64,000 nt of DNA from Labrenzia sp. THAF82 (GTDB lineage Bacteria; Pseudomonadota; Alphaproteobacteria; Rhizobiales; Stappiaceae), in contig NZ_CP045354.1 in NCBI RefSeq assembly GCF_009363435.1, positions 4,678,501-4,742,500 on the forward strand, read 5' to 3'. The notes under the pieces are model-generated. The model did not search any database. It was not told the DNA's origin and saw only the letters and a list, made by a program, of their open reading frames with translations. The position numbers were made by a program, and so were the translations under genes. The first letter of the stretch is position 1. Every line of letters begins with the position of its first letter. Positions 54,690 through 63,685 of the stretch are shown here, in pieces.

Positions 54690-55805
54690 ATGACCAGCAT
54701 TTCACTGCGCGGCGATGACCGCGTGCTTCATGTTGCCTGGGGTGACGGCACAAGTGCAGACTTTCCATTCGTCTGGCTGCGCGACAACTGCCCAAGCGGT
54801 TTTCACCCGCAAACCCAGGAACGCGAATTCGACCTGACGAGTATCCCAATGGACATTTCAGTCTCGAATGCCGATCTGGAGGCAAAAGAGATCGTTTTGA
54901 CCTGGAACCACGGAGACCATGTCAGCCGTTTTGACTCAGGCTGGTTGCGCAAACATCGACCCGGCTTCGGATTGAAAGATCCGGCACAGATCGAACCCAC
55001 ACTTTGGCGCGGTGACCTGCCGCCTGCCACCCTGCCTCGCGCAGATGCGCAGGACCTTTTGATCAATGATTCAGCCCTTCTGGAGTTTCTGACAGAAACC
55101 AAGAAAACGGGCCTGTCTATCGTTACCGGTATGGCTGACGATTCTGAAGCCGGCATGACGGTTGCCCGTCGGATCGGCTTCCTGCGGCAGACCAATTTCG
55201 GTACCACCTTTGAGGTCATGTCCAAGCCGAACCCGAACAATCTGGCCTATACCTCGCACGCACTCCCCCTGCACACGGATCTTGCCAACCAGGAACTGCC
55301 ACCGGGCTTCCAGTTCCTGCACTGCCTGGCCAATGAGGCCGATGGTGGTGGTTCGACCTTCTGCGACGGTTTTGCAATTGCCTCCGACCTTCGGAAAAAC
55401 GACCCAGAGACTTTCAGATTACTGGCTGAAACGCCGGTGCCGTTCCGGTTCCACGATACGGACTTCGACATTCGGCGCCACCAGACGGTTATCGACCTGG
55501 ATCCGTTCGGCAGATTGCAGGAATTGCATTTCAATGCCCATCTGGCCGGCATCTTCGACCTGCCGGCAGAGGTGATGGAAACCTATTACCGGGCCTATCG
55601 GACAATCATGAAAATGACGCGCTCGGACGACTATGTCATCACCACACGCCTCAATGGAGGCGAGATGGTCATCTTTGACAATCGCCGCGTGTTGCATGGC
55701 AGGGCCTCATTTGACCCGAATACAGGCTTCCGTCATTTGCGGGGCTGCTACGTTGATCGCGGAGAGTTCGACAGCCGCATTCGGGTTCTCAGTCGTGAAA
55801 GCTGA
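54690..55805 (+). CDS. Gamma-butyrobetaine hydroxylase-like dioxygenase (TauD/TfdA fold)
   Basis: Fe(II)/2-oxoglutarate dioxygenase of 372 residues. The N-terminal domain has FVWLRDNCPSGFHP, as in gamma-butyrobetaine and trimethyllysine hydroxylases. Iron ligands are H195 and D197 in LPLHTDLAN and the distal H337 in RVLHGRASF, followed by the 2-oxoglutarate-binding arginine. The expected product is L-carnitine from gamma-butyrobetaine, but other betaine-like substrates are possible. No carnitine-uptake genes are adjacent. The ATG at 54690 is chosen because the open frame upstream is proline-rich and not conserved in type. Confidence 0.88.
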   Translation: MTSISLRGDDRVLHVAWGDGTSADFPFVWLRDNCPSGFHPQTQEREFDLTSIPMDISVSNADLEAKEIVLTWNHGDHVSRFDSGWLRKHRPGFGLKDPAQIEPTLWRGDLPPATLPRADAQDLLINDSALLEFLTETKKTGLSIVTGMADDSEAGMTVARRIGFLRQTNFGTTFEVMSKPNPNNLAYTSHALPLHTDLANQELPPGFQFLHCLANEADGGGSTFCDGFAIASDLRKNDPETFRLLAETPVPFRFHDTDFDIRRHQTVIDLDPFGRLQELHFNAHLAGIFDLPAEVMETYYRAYRTIMKMTRSDDYVITTRLNGGEMVIFDNRRVLHGRASFDPNTGFRHLRGCYVDRGEFDSRIRVLSRES

Positions 55806-55841
55806 CTTCAGGAATGACCCCGATCTGAATTGACAGACAAA

Positions 55842-55866
55842 GGTGTCCGGTCATCTGCCGGGCACC
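55842..55866. terminator. Weak hairpin between convergent genes
   Basis: GGTGTCCGG (55842-55850) pairs with CCGGGCACC (55858-55866) with one G-U wobble. It lies between the dioxygenase and rsuA stops. No T-run follows, so it may only be a weak or factor-dependent terminator. Confidence 0.35.
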
Positions 55867-55880
55867 CGAACTTGGCGGAC

Positions 55881-56579
55881 CTAGTTGAAAATCTCAGCCT
55901 TGCGCGCGTCGGAAAGCACCTGCCAACTGCCTTCTTCGACGCCATCCAAGCCCAAACCACCTATTGCGCTGCGCTTCAGTTCATTGACGTGATTGCCAAC
56001 GCTTGCAAACATACGGCGCACTTGATGATACCGCCCTTCGTGCAACGTGAGGCGGGCGTGCGTTTCATCCACGATATCCAGCAGAGCCGGTTTCAGTGGT
56101 TTTTCCTCACTCTCCAGCATCATTTCACCGGATGCGAAAATGCCGGCTTCATCGCCTTTCAAGGGGCGGTCCAGAACCACCTCATAAATCTTCGGCACAT
56201 TCGATTTCGGTGAAATCACCTTGTGCAGGAATGTCCCGTCGTCGGTAAAGAGCAAGGCGCCCGATGTTTCCTTGTCCAAGCGCCCTATCGTCGACAAGAC
56301 GGGTTTGCGCATCCGGAACCGATCAGGCAGCAGGTCATAAACGAGCCTGCCCTGATCCTTGGTCGAGCACGTGTAGCCAAGCGGCTTGTTCATGAGCAGA
56401 ACAACGCCCTGTGCCGGATCCAAAGGTTCATCATCAAACAGGATGTCTTCGTGGTCGACGCGGCTGTCAGCCTTCAGAACATTGCCTGCCTTGTCTGTCA
56501 CCCATCCGTTCCGGATCGCGAGCTGCATTTCCTTGCGGCTGCCGTAGCCCAGATTGGCGAGAAGCTTTACAAGACGCAT
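55881..56579 (-). CDS. rsuA: 16S rRNA pseudouridine(516) synthase
   Basis: Pseudouridine synthase of 232 residues. An S4-like N-terminal RNA-binding domain (LVKLLANLGYGSRKEMQLAI) is followed by the catalytic domain with the aspartate in TIGRLDKETSGALLFTDDG. The end GRYHQVRRMFASVGNHVNEL is the conserved RsuA/RluB motif. It would modify U516 of 16S rRNA during assembly. It is preceded by rsmC, with only one nucleotide between the genes, so two 16S rRNA modifiers share a transcript. Confidence 0.93.
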   Translation of the reverse strand: MRLVKLLANLGYGSRKEMQLAIRNGWVTDKAGNVLKADSRVDHEDILFDDEPLDPAQGVVLLMNKPLGYTCSTKDQGRLVYDLLPDRFRMRKPVLSTIGRLDKETSGALLFTDDGTFLHKVISPKSNVPKIYEVVLDRPLKGDEAGIFASGEMMLESEEKPLKPALLDIVDETHARLTLHEGRYHQVRRMFASVGNHVNELKRSAIGGLGLDGVEEGSWQVLSDARKAEIFN

Positions 56580-56580
56580 G

Positions 56581-57624
56581 CTAGCGCCCTCCCTTTCCCT
56601 TTACGGCCCGAATGACCTTGTATCCCCCCTCGTCAGCCAATTGAGCGACGTTGGCGAATACATCGGAAAGTGTCTGCTCATAGGGCAAGTGCCTGTTGGC
56701 GACCATGAAAAAGTCTCCGCCCGGCCTCAGTCCTCCGGCTGCAGAACGAATAAAGCCTTGCCCGACATCGACCCGATCTGCCCGCCCCGCCTGGTGAAAC
56801 GGTGGATTGGAAACAACAAAGTCATATGGTCCCTCAAGACCTTTGGTCACGTCCGACCAGATCCCGTTCAGCGCGCGTTTTCCTTTGAAGGCAGAAAGGT
56901 TCTGCTCCGCCAGATCCAAAGCCCGTTTCTCGGCTTCATAGAGATCCATTGCCGCAACTTTCGGAGCCTTCTCCAAGATCGCACGGCTCAAATAGCCGAA
57001 GCCTGCTCCCAGGTCCGCCCCACGCCCCTTCAAAGTTTCCGGCAAATGGCTAACCAACAACGCCGAGGCCGGATCTATGCGATCCCAGGCGAAAATACCT
57101 GGCCGGCTGACATAGGCACCCTCCAGCACCGGTCTGGGTTGATCCAGTCTGGACCATTTTTCCAGAAGATCCTGGTTCAAATCCTCAACCTGCACGGTTC
57201 CCCAGACGGAGCGGCACTTGTTCTTTGTGAGCTTTTCAGTGTGTCCGAGCAAATCGGAAAGATCGCTTTCAAGTGTCTTTGCCCCTTCCGTATTTGCCGA
57301 GCAAGCAATCACCTGGCCACCGGAAACTGCCTTTGAAACTGCCCGCGCCAGTTGCGCACGCGCTTCCTGGCGCTGGCGTCCGGGCAATACAAGCACCAGA
57401 TCAAATCCGGTCTCGGCAACCTCGGCCACAACTTCAAAGCCTGATTTTTGCAAGGCGTCGCGATCAGGCGCAAAACTCTGTTCGCAAACAAGCTTGGCCG
57501 GTGCGAGGTCTCTCAGGGACTGCCCGGCGCGAGCACGCATGAACAGAGCCTTTGGATCTGATCCAGGCTCCACTTCACCGGATAAGAGAGGTAGCAACAG
57601 TGTTTCGAGCGCGGGATCGGACAT
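56581..57624 (-). CDS. rsmC: 16S rRNA (guanine1207-N2)-methyltransferase
   Basis: Two-domain methyltransferase of 347 residues. The N-terminal half is a degenerate methyltransferase fold. The C-terminal half has the SAM motif GRGADLGAGFGYLSRAIL and the catalytic NPPF in DFVVSNPPFHQAG, which marks base N-methylation as in RsmC. Members methylate the exocyclic amine of G1207. Operon with rsuA supports a 16S rRNA role. Confidence 0.9.
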   Translation of the reverse strand: MSDPALETLLLPLLSGEVEPGSDPKALFMRARAGQSLRDLAPAKLVCEQSFAPDRDALQKSGFEVVAEVAETGFDLVLVLPGRQRQEARAQLARAVSKAVSGGQVIACSANTEGAKTLESDLSDLLGHTEKLTKNKCRSVWGTVQVEDLNQDLLEKWSRLDQPRPVLEGAYVSRPGIFAWDRIDPASALLVSHLPETLKGRGADLGAGFGYLSRAILEKAPKVAAMDLYEAEKRALDLAEQNLSAFKGKRALNGIWSDVTKGLEGPYDFVVSNPPFHQAGRADRVDVGQGFIRSAAGGLRPGGDFFMVANRHLPYEQTLSDVFANVAQLADEGGYKVIRAVKGKGGR

Positions 57625-57683
57625 TTAGAACCTGATTGAGCGAAGATATTACCCGGCGCTCATAACGTCTGACGGCCTCCAGG

Positions 57684-58262
57684 TCAAAAGGCTGCGTCGG
57701 ACTGAAACGCCTTACCGTCGACAAGCAATGTCAGCGGCAGAGACCTGCCATCTTCGGTCACGGCGATTTCAAGCAGAACGCGGCTGGTATCGAGACGCTC
57801 AATGATCCTGCCTTCGCCCTCGGGCAGGAAAAAAGCATCTATGCCATAGTCAACACGGATCTCGTTTTCAGTGAGGGAACGCACGGTCCCGGACATGGCC
57901 AGATCGCCGGCGTTGTCGCGTTCCACGCTCACAACAACCGGCTGCACTGCCTTGCCTGCTCCTGCCTGCAGGCCGACAAAGATCTTGTCTCCCACAGCAA
58001 TTTTGTCGCCTTCACTCAGATCTTTGGAGAGAGTGTTGATTGCGAGATTAATGATGACGTAGTCCCCTCTGAGAAGGTCCCTCGGATCCACCGGTACAAG
58101 TTCCAACGGCACCACCTGTCCATTTCGCTGGACGTCAAACCGGTCAGCAAGTGGAATTGCAATCAGGAACAGTTGAATGATGGCCACAAGGCCCCACCGC
58201 AAATATGGCAGGCGAAGGAAACTGGGTCGGGTAGATGGCAGTGTTCCGGCAACATCGCTCAT
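57684..58262 (-). CDS. GDYXXLXY domain membrane protein
   Basis: A 192-residue protein with a single hydrophobic helix near residues 25-43 (GLVAIIQLFLIAIPLADRF) and an extracytoplasmic GDYXXLXY domain, whose name-giving motif is degenerate here (RGDYVIINLAI). It is coupled to the DUF2157 gene, its ATG overlapping that stop (ATGA). This two-gene pairing is recurrent, and the pair may form one membrane complex. Function unknown. A longer open frame of 24 extra codons overlaps the upstream gene and is not preferred. Confidence 0.85.
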   Translation of the reverse strand: MSDVAGTLPSTRPSFLRLPYLRWGLVAIIQLFLIAIPLADRFDVQRNGQVVPLELVPVDPRDLLRGDYVIINLAINTLSKDLSEGDKIAVGDKIFVGLQAGAGKAVQPVVVSVERDNAGDLAMSGTVRSLTENEIRVDYGIDAFFLPEGEGRIIERLDTSRVLLEIAVTEDGRSLPLTLLVDGKAFQSDAAF

Positions 58263-59620
58263 GTCGGCAGGACCTCCTCGTTCGCCGGGGATTGTTTCAC
58301 TTGCCCGCTCCGTCTGAAGACGCGTGCCAGCCAAAGCGCCACCCCAAGCAACAACACTCCCGCAACCAGGAAGAACAAGGACTGACCCAACAATGAACCT
58401 ATGGTGACTTCAAGCAGCCAAAGCGCAACGGCTGTCAGGCCGAGATAGGCGCAGAGCATCCAGAACCGGTTGCTGTACCAGGTTCCAAGTGCACATAGGC
58501 CAACAAGAGCGGCCAGGCTGAATGCTGATAGAAGCAGAACATTTAGAGTGGCCAAGGGCACGAGAATTGCGAAGAGCGCGAACCCAACAGCAGCAAAGAG
58601 TGCAAGGGCCTTTGTCGTCTTGAAGGAAAGTACCAAGCCGACCACGCACAGGAGCACCGCCAATGCGAGCGGTACCAAGGCAGGAAGTGCCAGAAGGCCT
58701 GCAGAGACAAGGCCGTCGGAGATCTCGGGCACGAGAATGAGCGACAGAACCAGCAGAATGCAAAGGATCATGATACCGGCATCCTGAAGCGACCGCGCCA
58801 TCAGCCAATGGCCGTGGCTTCGCAGCGGTCGATCGCTCGACCATTTGACAAACAGGTCCGCAACCGGGTCGAGCTGAACCATGAGCGCTGCCACGCCGCC
58901 GATGCCAGCCAAAGCCATCGCCAGAACGATATCGTCCCCGCCGCTCAGGATGTCAGCCGTCTCGGCAAACCAGCGACCATAGGTCACCCAAAAGAGTACG
59001 ATCGCGGCCCACCTGGACAAGCGTGCCGGATAGACTATGGAATGTGCGAAAGTGGCGACGAGCAATGCCAGTCCAACAAGGCCAGGCAGCAGACCAGGTT
59101 CACCGAAGTCTTCCCTCATGACCTGCCATGTAATCGCGGCGATGGCAGCAACAGCCACAGACGCCCTGGAGCCTGTGACCCACGCTGCAACGAGTGCACC
59201 TAGACAGACGAGAAATGCACCTCCGGCCCAGTCTGACGGCAGATGAAAAATTTGGCCGACCAGAGCCATGCCCCCAACAAAGACAAGCGTTGCAAATCCG
59301 GTTGCCAAATCGGCAACACCCCTTTTTCCACCCTTAGCGGCCAATGCTGCGAGACCGTGGCTCGCCACAATGAGACAGGCAATCCCAACGAGCTTCACTG
59401 TTTTGGGGATCACCCCCCAATTTGCGGCGATAAAGGCGAATACGGCCAATGCCACACACATCATGCCGATACCCGCAAGCACCATCGGCAATCGTGAGCG
59501 GCCATCGCCCTGTTCCTGGTCCTTGAGGATCAGCGCCGCTCCATCCGGCTTCACCCATCCATTGGACACCCAGACCTCAAGGTCGTCCTTCAATCTCTTT
59601 TTGTACGTCCAGTCGAACAT
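58259..59620 (-). CDS. DUF2157 multi-pass membrane protein
   Basis: A 453-residue protein with a cytosolic N-terminal DUF2157 domain (DDLEVWVSNGWVKPDGAALI) followed by about 12 hydrophobic helices. The first is MVLAGIGMMCVALAVFAFIA and the last ends LLLGVALWLARVF. The ATG at 59620 gives the usual N-terminus; the frame continues 15 codons further. It is coupled to the GDYXXLXY gene. Function unknown. Confidence 0.85.
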   Translation of the reverse strand: MFDWTYKKRLKDDLEVWVSNGWVKPDGAALILKDQEQGDGRSRLPMVLAGIGMMCVALAVFAFIAANWGVIPKTVKLVGIACLIVASHGLAALAAKGGKRGVADLATGFATLVFVGGMALVGQIFHLPSDWAGGAFLVCLGALVAAWVTGSRASVAVAAIAAITWQVMREDFGEPGLLPGLVGLALLVATFAHSIVYPARLSRWAAIVLFWVTYGRWFAETADILSGGDDIVLAMALAGIGGVAALMVQLDPVADLFVKWSSDRPLRSHGHWLMARSLQDAGIMILCILLVLSLILVPEISDGLVSAGLLALPALVPLALAVLLCVVGLVLSFKTTKALALFAAVGFALFAILVPLATLNVLLLSAFSLAALVGLCALGTWYSNRFWMLCAYLGLTAVALWLLEVTIGSLLGQSLFFLVAGVLLLGVALWLARVFRRSGQVKQSPANEEVLPT

Positions 59621-60071
59621 TCCGCTCTGCCACTGATTTTCAATACGTCCTACCGTAGCAGTCAATCGGCTGCCAAAGCACCACTCGTGTTGTTGGAAGA
59701 GTTGACCCCAAATTGGGCCAAAGGTTTGGCGATCCGTCTCTTCCTGTGAAGAGGCTTCCCCAGTTGACCTTTACTTCCCCTGCGGAAACCACCTCCTATG
59801 GTTGCGGCCATGCATAGTTTCTATGCATGGTCATCAATAGGACAAAATTTAATATTTGCAGAGCTCTTCAGGCCTTGCCGAGTGACGTGGTCTTGGTATT
59901 CTGTTTCGCAGAATCTTTACCGAAAGAGCGTTCCGAGACGAGCCTATGTGCAGGATTCCGGGACTTTAGACAAGCTTGGCACAAAAAGTTGCCACTGCTG
60001 TTCAGAGCCAAACTCCAACAACAATCCAGGGGGGCTCTGAGGGGCGTCCGAGAGGCCCGGGCGCCCCTTTT
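59621..60071. other. Intergenic region with inverted repeat, terminator and possible small RNA
   Basis: About 450 nt without a convincing protein gene. It contains an inverted repeat at 59808-59830, a weak TAATAT -10-like element at 59850-59855, and a strong plus-strand terminator at 60040-60072. Because no plus-strand gene ends here, a small RNA from roughly 59860 to 60072 is possible. The minus-strand promoter of the DUF2157 gene should also lie in the first part. Confidence 0.4.
59808..59830. repeat. Inverted repeat CCATGCATAG-TTT-CTATGCATGG
   Basis: Ten-base-pair perfect arms with a 3-nt spacer. It could be an operator or a hairpin. It lies 188 nt before the DUF2157 start on the minus strand and just upstream of the putative small RNA on the plus strand. 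Confidence 0.7.
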
Positions 60072-60072
60072 T
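60040..60072 (+). terminator. Strong plus-strand intrinsic terminator beside the DUF3141 gene end
   Basis: AGGGGCGTCCG (60040-60050) pairs with CGGGCGCCCCT (60058-60068) over 11 bp with one wobble, loop of 7 nt, followed by TTTT on the plus strand. The minus-strand side lacks a T-run. It abuts the stop of the minus-strand DUF3141 gene, but its polarity suits a plus-strand transcript. Confidence 0.8.
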
Positions 60073-62675
60073 CATTCTGCAGGTTCTTGCGATTTTCCGA
60101 CGGCGCGCCGCGGCTTGCGCGCTGAAGTTGACTTTTTGGCTGTTGTATTTCGGGCCGGTGCCTTTCGGGCAGACGACTTTTTGACAACCGCCGTTTTTGC
60201 TTCAGGGGATACCGGATTCTCCCTGGAGGCGCTCTTTGATGCCTTCGCTTCAGCAGCTGTTTTCTTCCATTTCACCTGTGCTTCCAGCGGGTTTTCAGTG
60301 ATGTCTTCCGAAACCGGCGGCAAGCCCAGGACCTTTTGAAACTTCTGCAAGGTCTCGAGAGTATGAGGCGCCATTTCCTTCAAAGCACCCGGGACAAATC
60401 GAACCACATTGGACGCTAGCTCTCGCTCTTCGGCCGTTTTAAGCAGTTTCGGCAGGCTTTCTATTGCTTTTTCGTGGGCAAATTCGACGATCAATGTCTG
60501 TTCCTGAAGGATGAAGCTGCGCTCATCGGCAGCCAACGACTTGAAGGGCTCATCCTGAGTGAGAACCCGAGCCGACCGTTCCAGTCTATCCTTGCGCACA
60601 GCTCCACGGCTTTCGGCAAGCAAGATCAGCATGCGAATAACAGCTTCGCAGAAGCCACCCTCTTCGATGCGCATCAAGGCTGCCTGAACCGGTGGCAAGC
60701 TGCGCAGATCTTCTTTCCGTTTCAACGTGCGTCCCGGCAGTCTGCTATGGCCGAACCACCGCATATAGGGCGAGCCCCAAACGGACAGGAACAAGTTCTC
60801 ATACATTGTGTCGCGAAGGTCCCGGAAGAGATCCATCGACTGTTCGACAAGAGCCGCATTGAGGTGCTCAAGTTCTACAAACGGGTTATTTGGACCCGCA
60901 GGCGTCCGGCTTTCTTTCACTTTGTCCGCGCAGCCCGGCAAAAGTCCAAGAAAAGGATTGAGGCTGGACATCATGGACCGCTGCACGCGAAGTGGATGGA
61001 GGCGGCGTCGCAGATCTGCGCTTTGCTCAGTCACGCCGGACTGTACAAACGGCCGAACACAGACGTCATAAAATTCAGATTGTTGTTCTGAAGCGCGCGC
61101 GACTGCTGCAAAGGCGTGTTCTTCATCCCGGCCATCGTCAATCTCTCGGAGCTCATCCATTGTGCGCTCATGAAAACTCACGGTGAATTCGCGCTCCAGA
61201 ATGTCACCGGCGTAGTCGTCTATCGTCATCTCATAGAGCCCTGGCGGCAGCGCTTCGATGGTTTTCAGGGTCGACGTAACTTCCGTATGTTCTTTCTTCG
61301 CGATCTTTGAAGACACAAAAATACCCAGATGACCAACCTGGTCATGCACCATGTAGATGATGCGCTGGCCCCGGATTGCGATTTCTCTTTCGTCCGTATA
61401 GCTGTCGATTATCCAGTTGAGCGCCTGTTGCGGCGGAGTGATGTTGTCTCCCCAACTGGCAAAGACAATGATCGGCGCCCTGATCTCCTTGAGGTCGATA
61501 TTGCGCCCCGGCTCAAGTTGCGCCTCGTTTTTGGCCAATCGGTTGCCGACAAACAACTGTTCGACAATCCATTTCATTTCCGCTTCGTTCAAGAGGAAGT
61601 AACCGCCCCACCAGCGCTCGAAATCCAGAAAACGCTGAGGCTCCGTATCAACCTTCGAATAGAGATCGTAGTATTTGCCGAAATAGTTTCTCGCCGGATT
61701 GAGCAACTCGAAATTCTGAACGATATCTGCCCCATCGAAAACGCCGTGCCCGAGGTCGGAATAGTACATGGCGTTGTAGGTTCCACCCAGAATCCCGCCA
61801 TTGTATCGCATCGGATTTTCCCCGACACGCCCGGACCAGGTGCTGACAGGCGCGCCATTGAGGACAATGGGCCCAGTCAGATCGGGATTGGTGGCAGCCA
61901 AAAGAAGCGTTGCCCACCCACCCTGGCAATTGCCGGTCACGATCGGATTTGGCGCTCTAGGGTGCAGCTCTTTCACCTTCCGAACGAAAGCAGCTTCGGC
62001 ATTGGTGACATCGGCAAGCGTCTGACCTTTTTCCGGCCAGCGTTTGAACGCAACGAAGTAGACGGGGTGGCCGTCACGGAGCGCAACACCGACCTGACTA
62101 TCCGATTTGAAACCGCCAATGCCGGCACCATGGCCGGCACGCGGGTCGATGATGATATAGGGCCGTTTCCAGGGTTGGTGCTCGCGGAACTTGGAGTCCT
62201 TTGGCGGGATAATCTTGAGCAGCATGTAGTTGCATGGACGCGGCAGGTCGGCACCGTCCACGACAAGCTCGTAATCGTAAATCAGAACCGGTGGGCACCC
62301 AGCAGCTTCATGTTCCAGAAAAATGTCGCCGCGCTGGCGCAACGTATCCATGGTCAGCACGGTACGTTGCACCGCGTCCTGCCAATAGCTGTTCCAGTTG
62401 TCGATAAAAGCGCCTGATTTCTGCGCTTCGCCCATATCTTGCATGGACTTGTTGAAAGCCGACAGGTTCTTTTGCCAATGGTCCTTTTGAACGTCGGCTA
62501 TTCTTGTCATGTGCCGGGTCAGACCAAGGGTCATAAGCTCCGTCATCTTGGTGAGTTCCGTCGCCTGAGCCTGCATACGGGTGGAGTGCTCGGAAGGCGC
62601 CCAGGCAGTCGCATCGGAAAGCATGTCCAGGAACTGGTTCTGTCCCTTTTCAAGAGCGTCGAAAATGTCCTTCAT
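60072..62675 (-). CDS. DUF3141 protein: PhaC-related alpha/beta-hydrolase with Lys/Ala-rich tail
   Basis: An 867-residue protein. Residues 1-115 are predicted helical, phasin-like (FLDMLSDATAWAPSEHSTRM). Residues 130-460 are an alpha/beta-hydrolase with a cysteine nucleophile C250 in VTGNCQGGW, D410 in SWGDNITPP and H449 in VGHLGIF. The order and spacing recall the Cys-Asp-His triad of polyhydroxyalkanoate synthase. The C-terminal about 50 residues are Lys/Ala/Arg-rich (AVVKKSSARKAPARNTTAKK), like histone-like tails of granule proteins. The gene follows the FabI-like reductase after 9 nt. A role in polyester or acyl-CoA metabolism is inferred. Confidence 0.85.
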   Translation of the reverse strand: MKDIFDALEKGQNQFLDMLSDATAWAPSEHSTRMQAQATELTKMTELMTLGLTRHMTRIADVQKDHWQKNLSAFNKSMQDMGEAQKSGAFIDNWNSYWQDAVQRTVLTMDTLRQRGDIFLEHEAAGCPPVLIYDYELVVDGADLPRPCNYMLLKIIPPKDSKFREHQPWKRPYIIIDPRAGHGAGIGGFKSDSQVGVALRDGHPVYFVAFKRWPEKGQTLADVTNAEAAFVRKVKELHPRAPNPIVTGNCQGGWATLLLAATNPDLTGPIVLNGAPVSTWSGRVGENPMRYNGGILGGTYNAMYYSDLGHGVFDGADIVQNFELLNPARNYFGKYYDLYSKVDTEPQRFLDFERWWGGYFLLNEAEMKWIVEQLFVGNRLAKNEAQLEPGRNIDLKEIRAPIIVFASWGDNITPPQQALNWIIDSYTDEREIAIRGQRIIYMVHDQVGHLGIFVSSKIAKKEHTEVTSTLKTIEALPPGLYEMTIDDYAGDILEREFTVSFHERTMDELREIDDGRDEEHAFAAVARASEQQSEFYDVCVRPFVQSGVTEQSADLRRRLHPLRVQRSMMSSLNPFLGLLPGCADKVKESRTPAGPNNPFVELEHLNAALVEQSMDLFRDLRDTMYENLFLSVWGSPYMRWFGHSRLPGRTLKRKEDLRSLPPVQAALMRIEEGGFCEAVIRMLILLAESRGAVRKDRLERSARVLTQDEPFKSLAADERSFILQEQTLIVEFAHEKAIESLPKLLKTAEERELASNVVRFVPGALKEMAPHTLETLQKFQKVLGLPPVSEDITENPLEAQVKWKKTAAEAKASKSASRENPVSPEAKTAVVKKSSARKAPARNTTAKKSTSARKPRRAVGKSQEPAE

Positions 62676-62684
62676 CAGAAGCTC

Positions 62685-63449
62685 CTATCCAAGAATGCTG
62701 TAGCCACCATCGATCGGGTGAATACTGCCGGTTACATTGAATGCCTCGCGGCTTGCCAGAAACGCGGCGTAAGCGCCGACGTCATCGATGGTTGCCAGTT
62801 GATGGGTTGGCGCGCGTTCCGCGGCGTCATTGAGAAGCGCATCGAATTCCGCAATGCCAGAGGCAGCGCGCGTCATCAACGGTCCAGGTGAAAGCGCATG
62901 AACCGATATGCCTTTCGGGCCCAATTCTGCAGCAGCATAGCGCGTTGCCGATTCAAGTGCAGCTTTTACGGGGCCCATGAGGCCATACCGGTCGACCACG
63001 CGCTGAGCCCCCATGAAAGAGACCGTCATACACGTGCCTCCTTCCGGCATCAGGAGTTCGGCCCTCCGGATCAAACGCAAGAACGAGTGGACAGAGACAT
63101 CCATCGCAAGAGCAAACCCCTCGGCCGAGCAATCGACAACCCGGCCATGGAGATCTTCCTTGTTCGAGAAGGCAACTGAATGAAGTAGCGTGTCGAGCCT
63201 GCCCCAACGTTCGGCAATCACAGAGAACAGATCATCAAGTTCACCCTCGTCCCGTACATTGAGCGGTGCGATGATCTCCGCCTCAAGCTCTTCGGCCAGA
63301 GGCCTGACAAAGGGTTCGGCCTTTTCGCTCGCATAGGTAATTGCAAGATCGGCACCTTGTGCCCTGAAAGCCTTGGCACAGCCATAAGCTATGGACTGAT
63401 CATTTGCGACACCAACAACAAGGGCTTTGTGACCTGTCAGATCGAACAT
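62685..63449 (-). CDS. FabI-like enoyl-ACP reductase (SDR), upstream partner of DUF3141 gene
   Basis: Short-chain dehydrogenase-fold enoyl reductase of 254 residues. The NAD-binding motif GVANDQSIAYG is at 13-23. Catalytic Y155 and K162 are in DRYGLMGPVKAALES, with FabI-type spacing (Y-x6-K). The position of the FabI Tyr146 is F145, in SFMGAQR. The end NVTGSIHPIDGGYSILG is typical. The missing tyrosine, and genome context next to DUF3141 rather than fatty-acid genes, suggest a specialised paralogue, not the main enoyl-ACP reductase. Confidence 0.87.
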   Translation of the reverse strand: MFDLTGHKALVVGVANDQSIAYGCAKAFRAQGADLAITYASEKAEPFVRPLAEELEAEIIAPLNVRDEGELDDLFSVIAERWGRLDTLLHSVAFSNKEDLHGRVVDCSAEGFALAMDVSVHSFLRLIRRAELLMPEGGTCMTVSFMGAQRVVDRYGLMGPVKAALESATRYAAAELGPKGISVHALSPGPLMTRAASGIAEFDALLNDAAERAPTHQLATIDDVGAYAAFLASREAFNVTGSIHPIDGGYSILG

Positions 63450-63627
63450 GAACTCGAACTTTCCACATGGAAGGCTCAGCTGCCGTGATACCTGACGGCT
63501 GGCCGAAACTCATTGACCGGACTGCCTCCTGGCACCACTCCGCAGTGCAGCATATCCATCATGACGGCAGAATGACCATGCAAGGAAAATAGGTGCTTCC
63601 GGCGATCAATGCCAGCTATCGCAATGC

Positions 63628-63665
63628 AAAAAAAGCGCCCCGAATTGCTCCGGGACGCCGTTTTT
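63628..63665 (-). terminator. Intrinsic terminator downstream of katG
   Basis: GCGCCCCG (63635-63642) and CGGGACGC (63651-63658) form an 8-bp stem with one G-U wobble. On the minus strand it is followed by seven T residues (A-run 63628-63634), an ideal tail, 27 nt past the katG stop. Confidence 0.88.
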
Positions 63666-63685
63666 CACCTTTCAAGGTGAATTTG

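Noticed and set aside
61329..62417. 362-codon plus-strand frame opposite the DUF3141 gene
   Set aside because: Antisense shadow of a well-supported gene.
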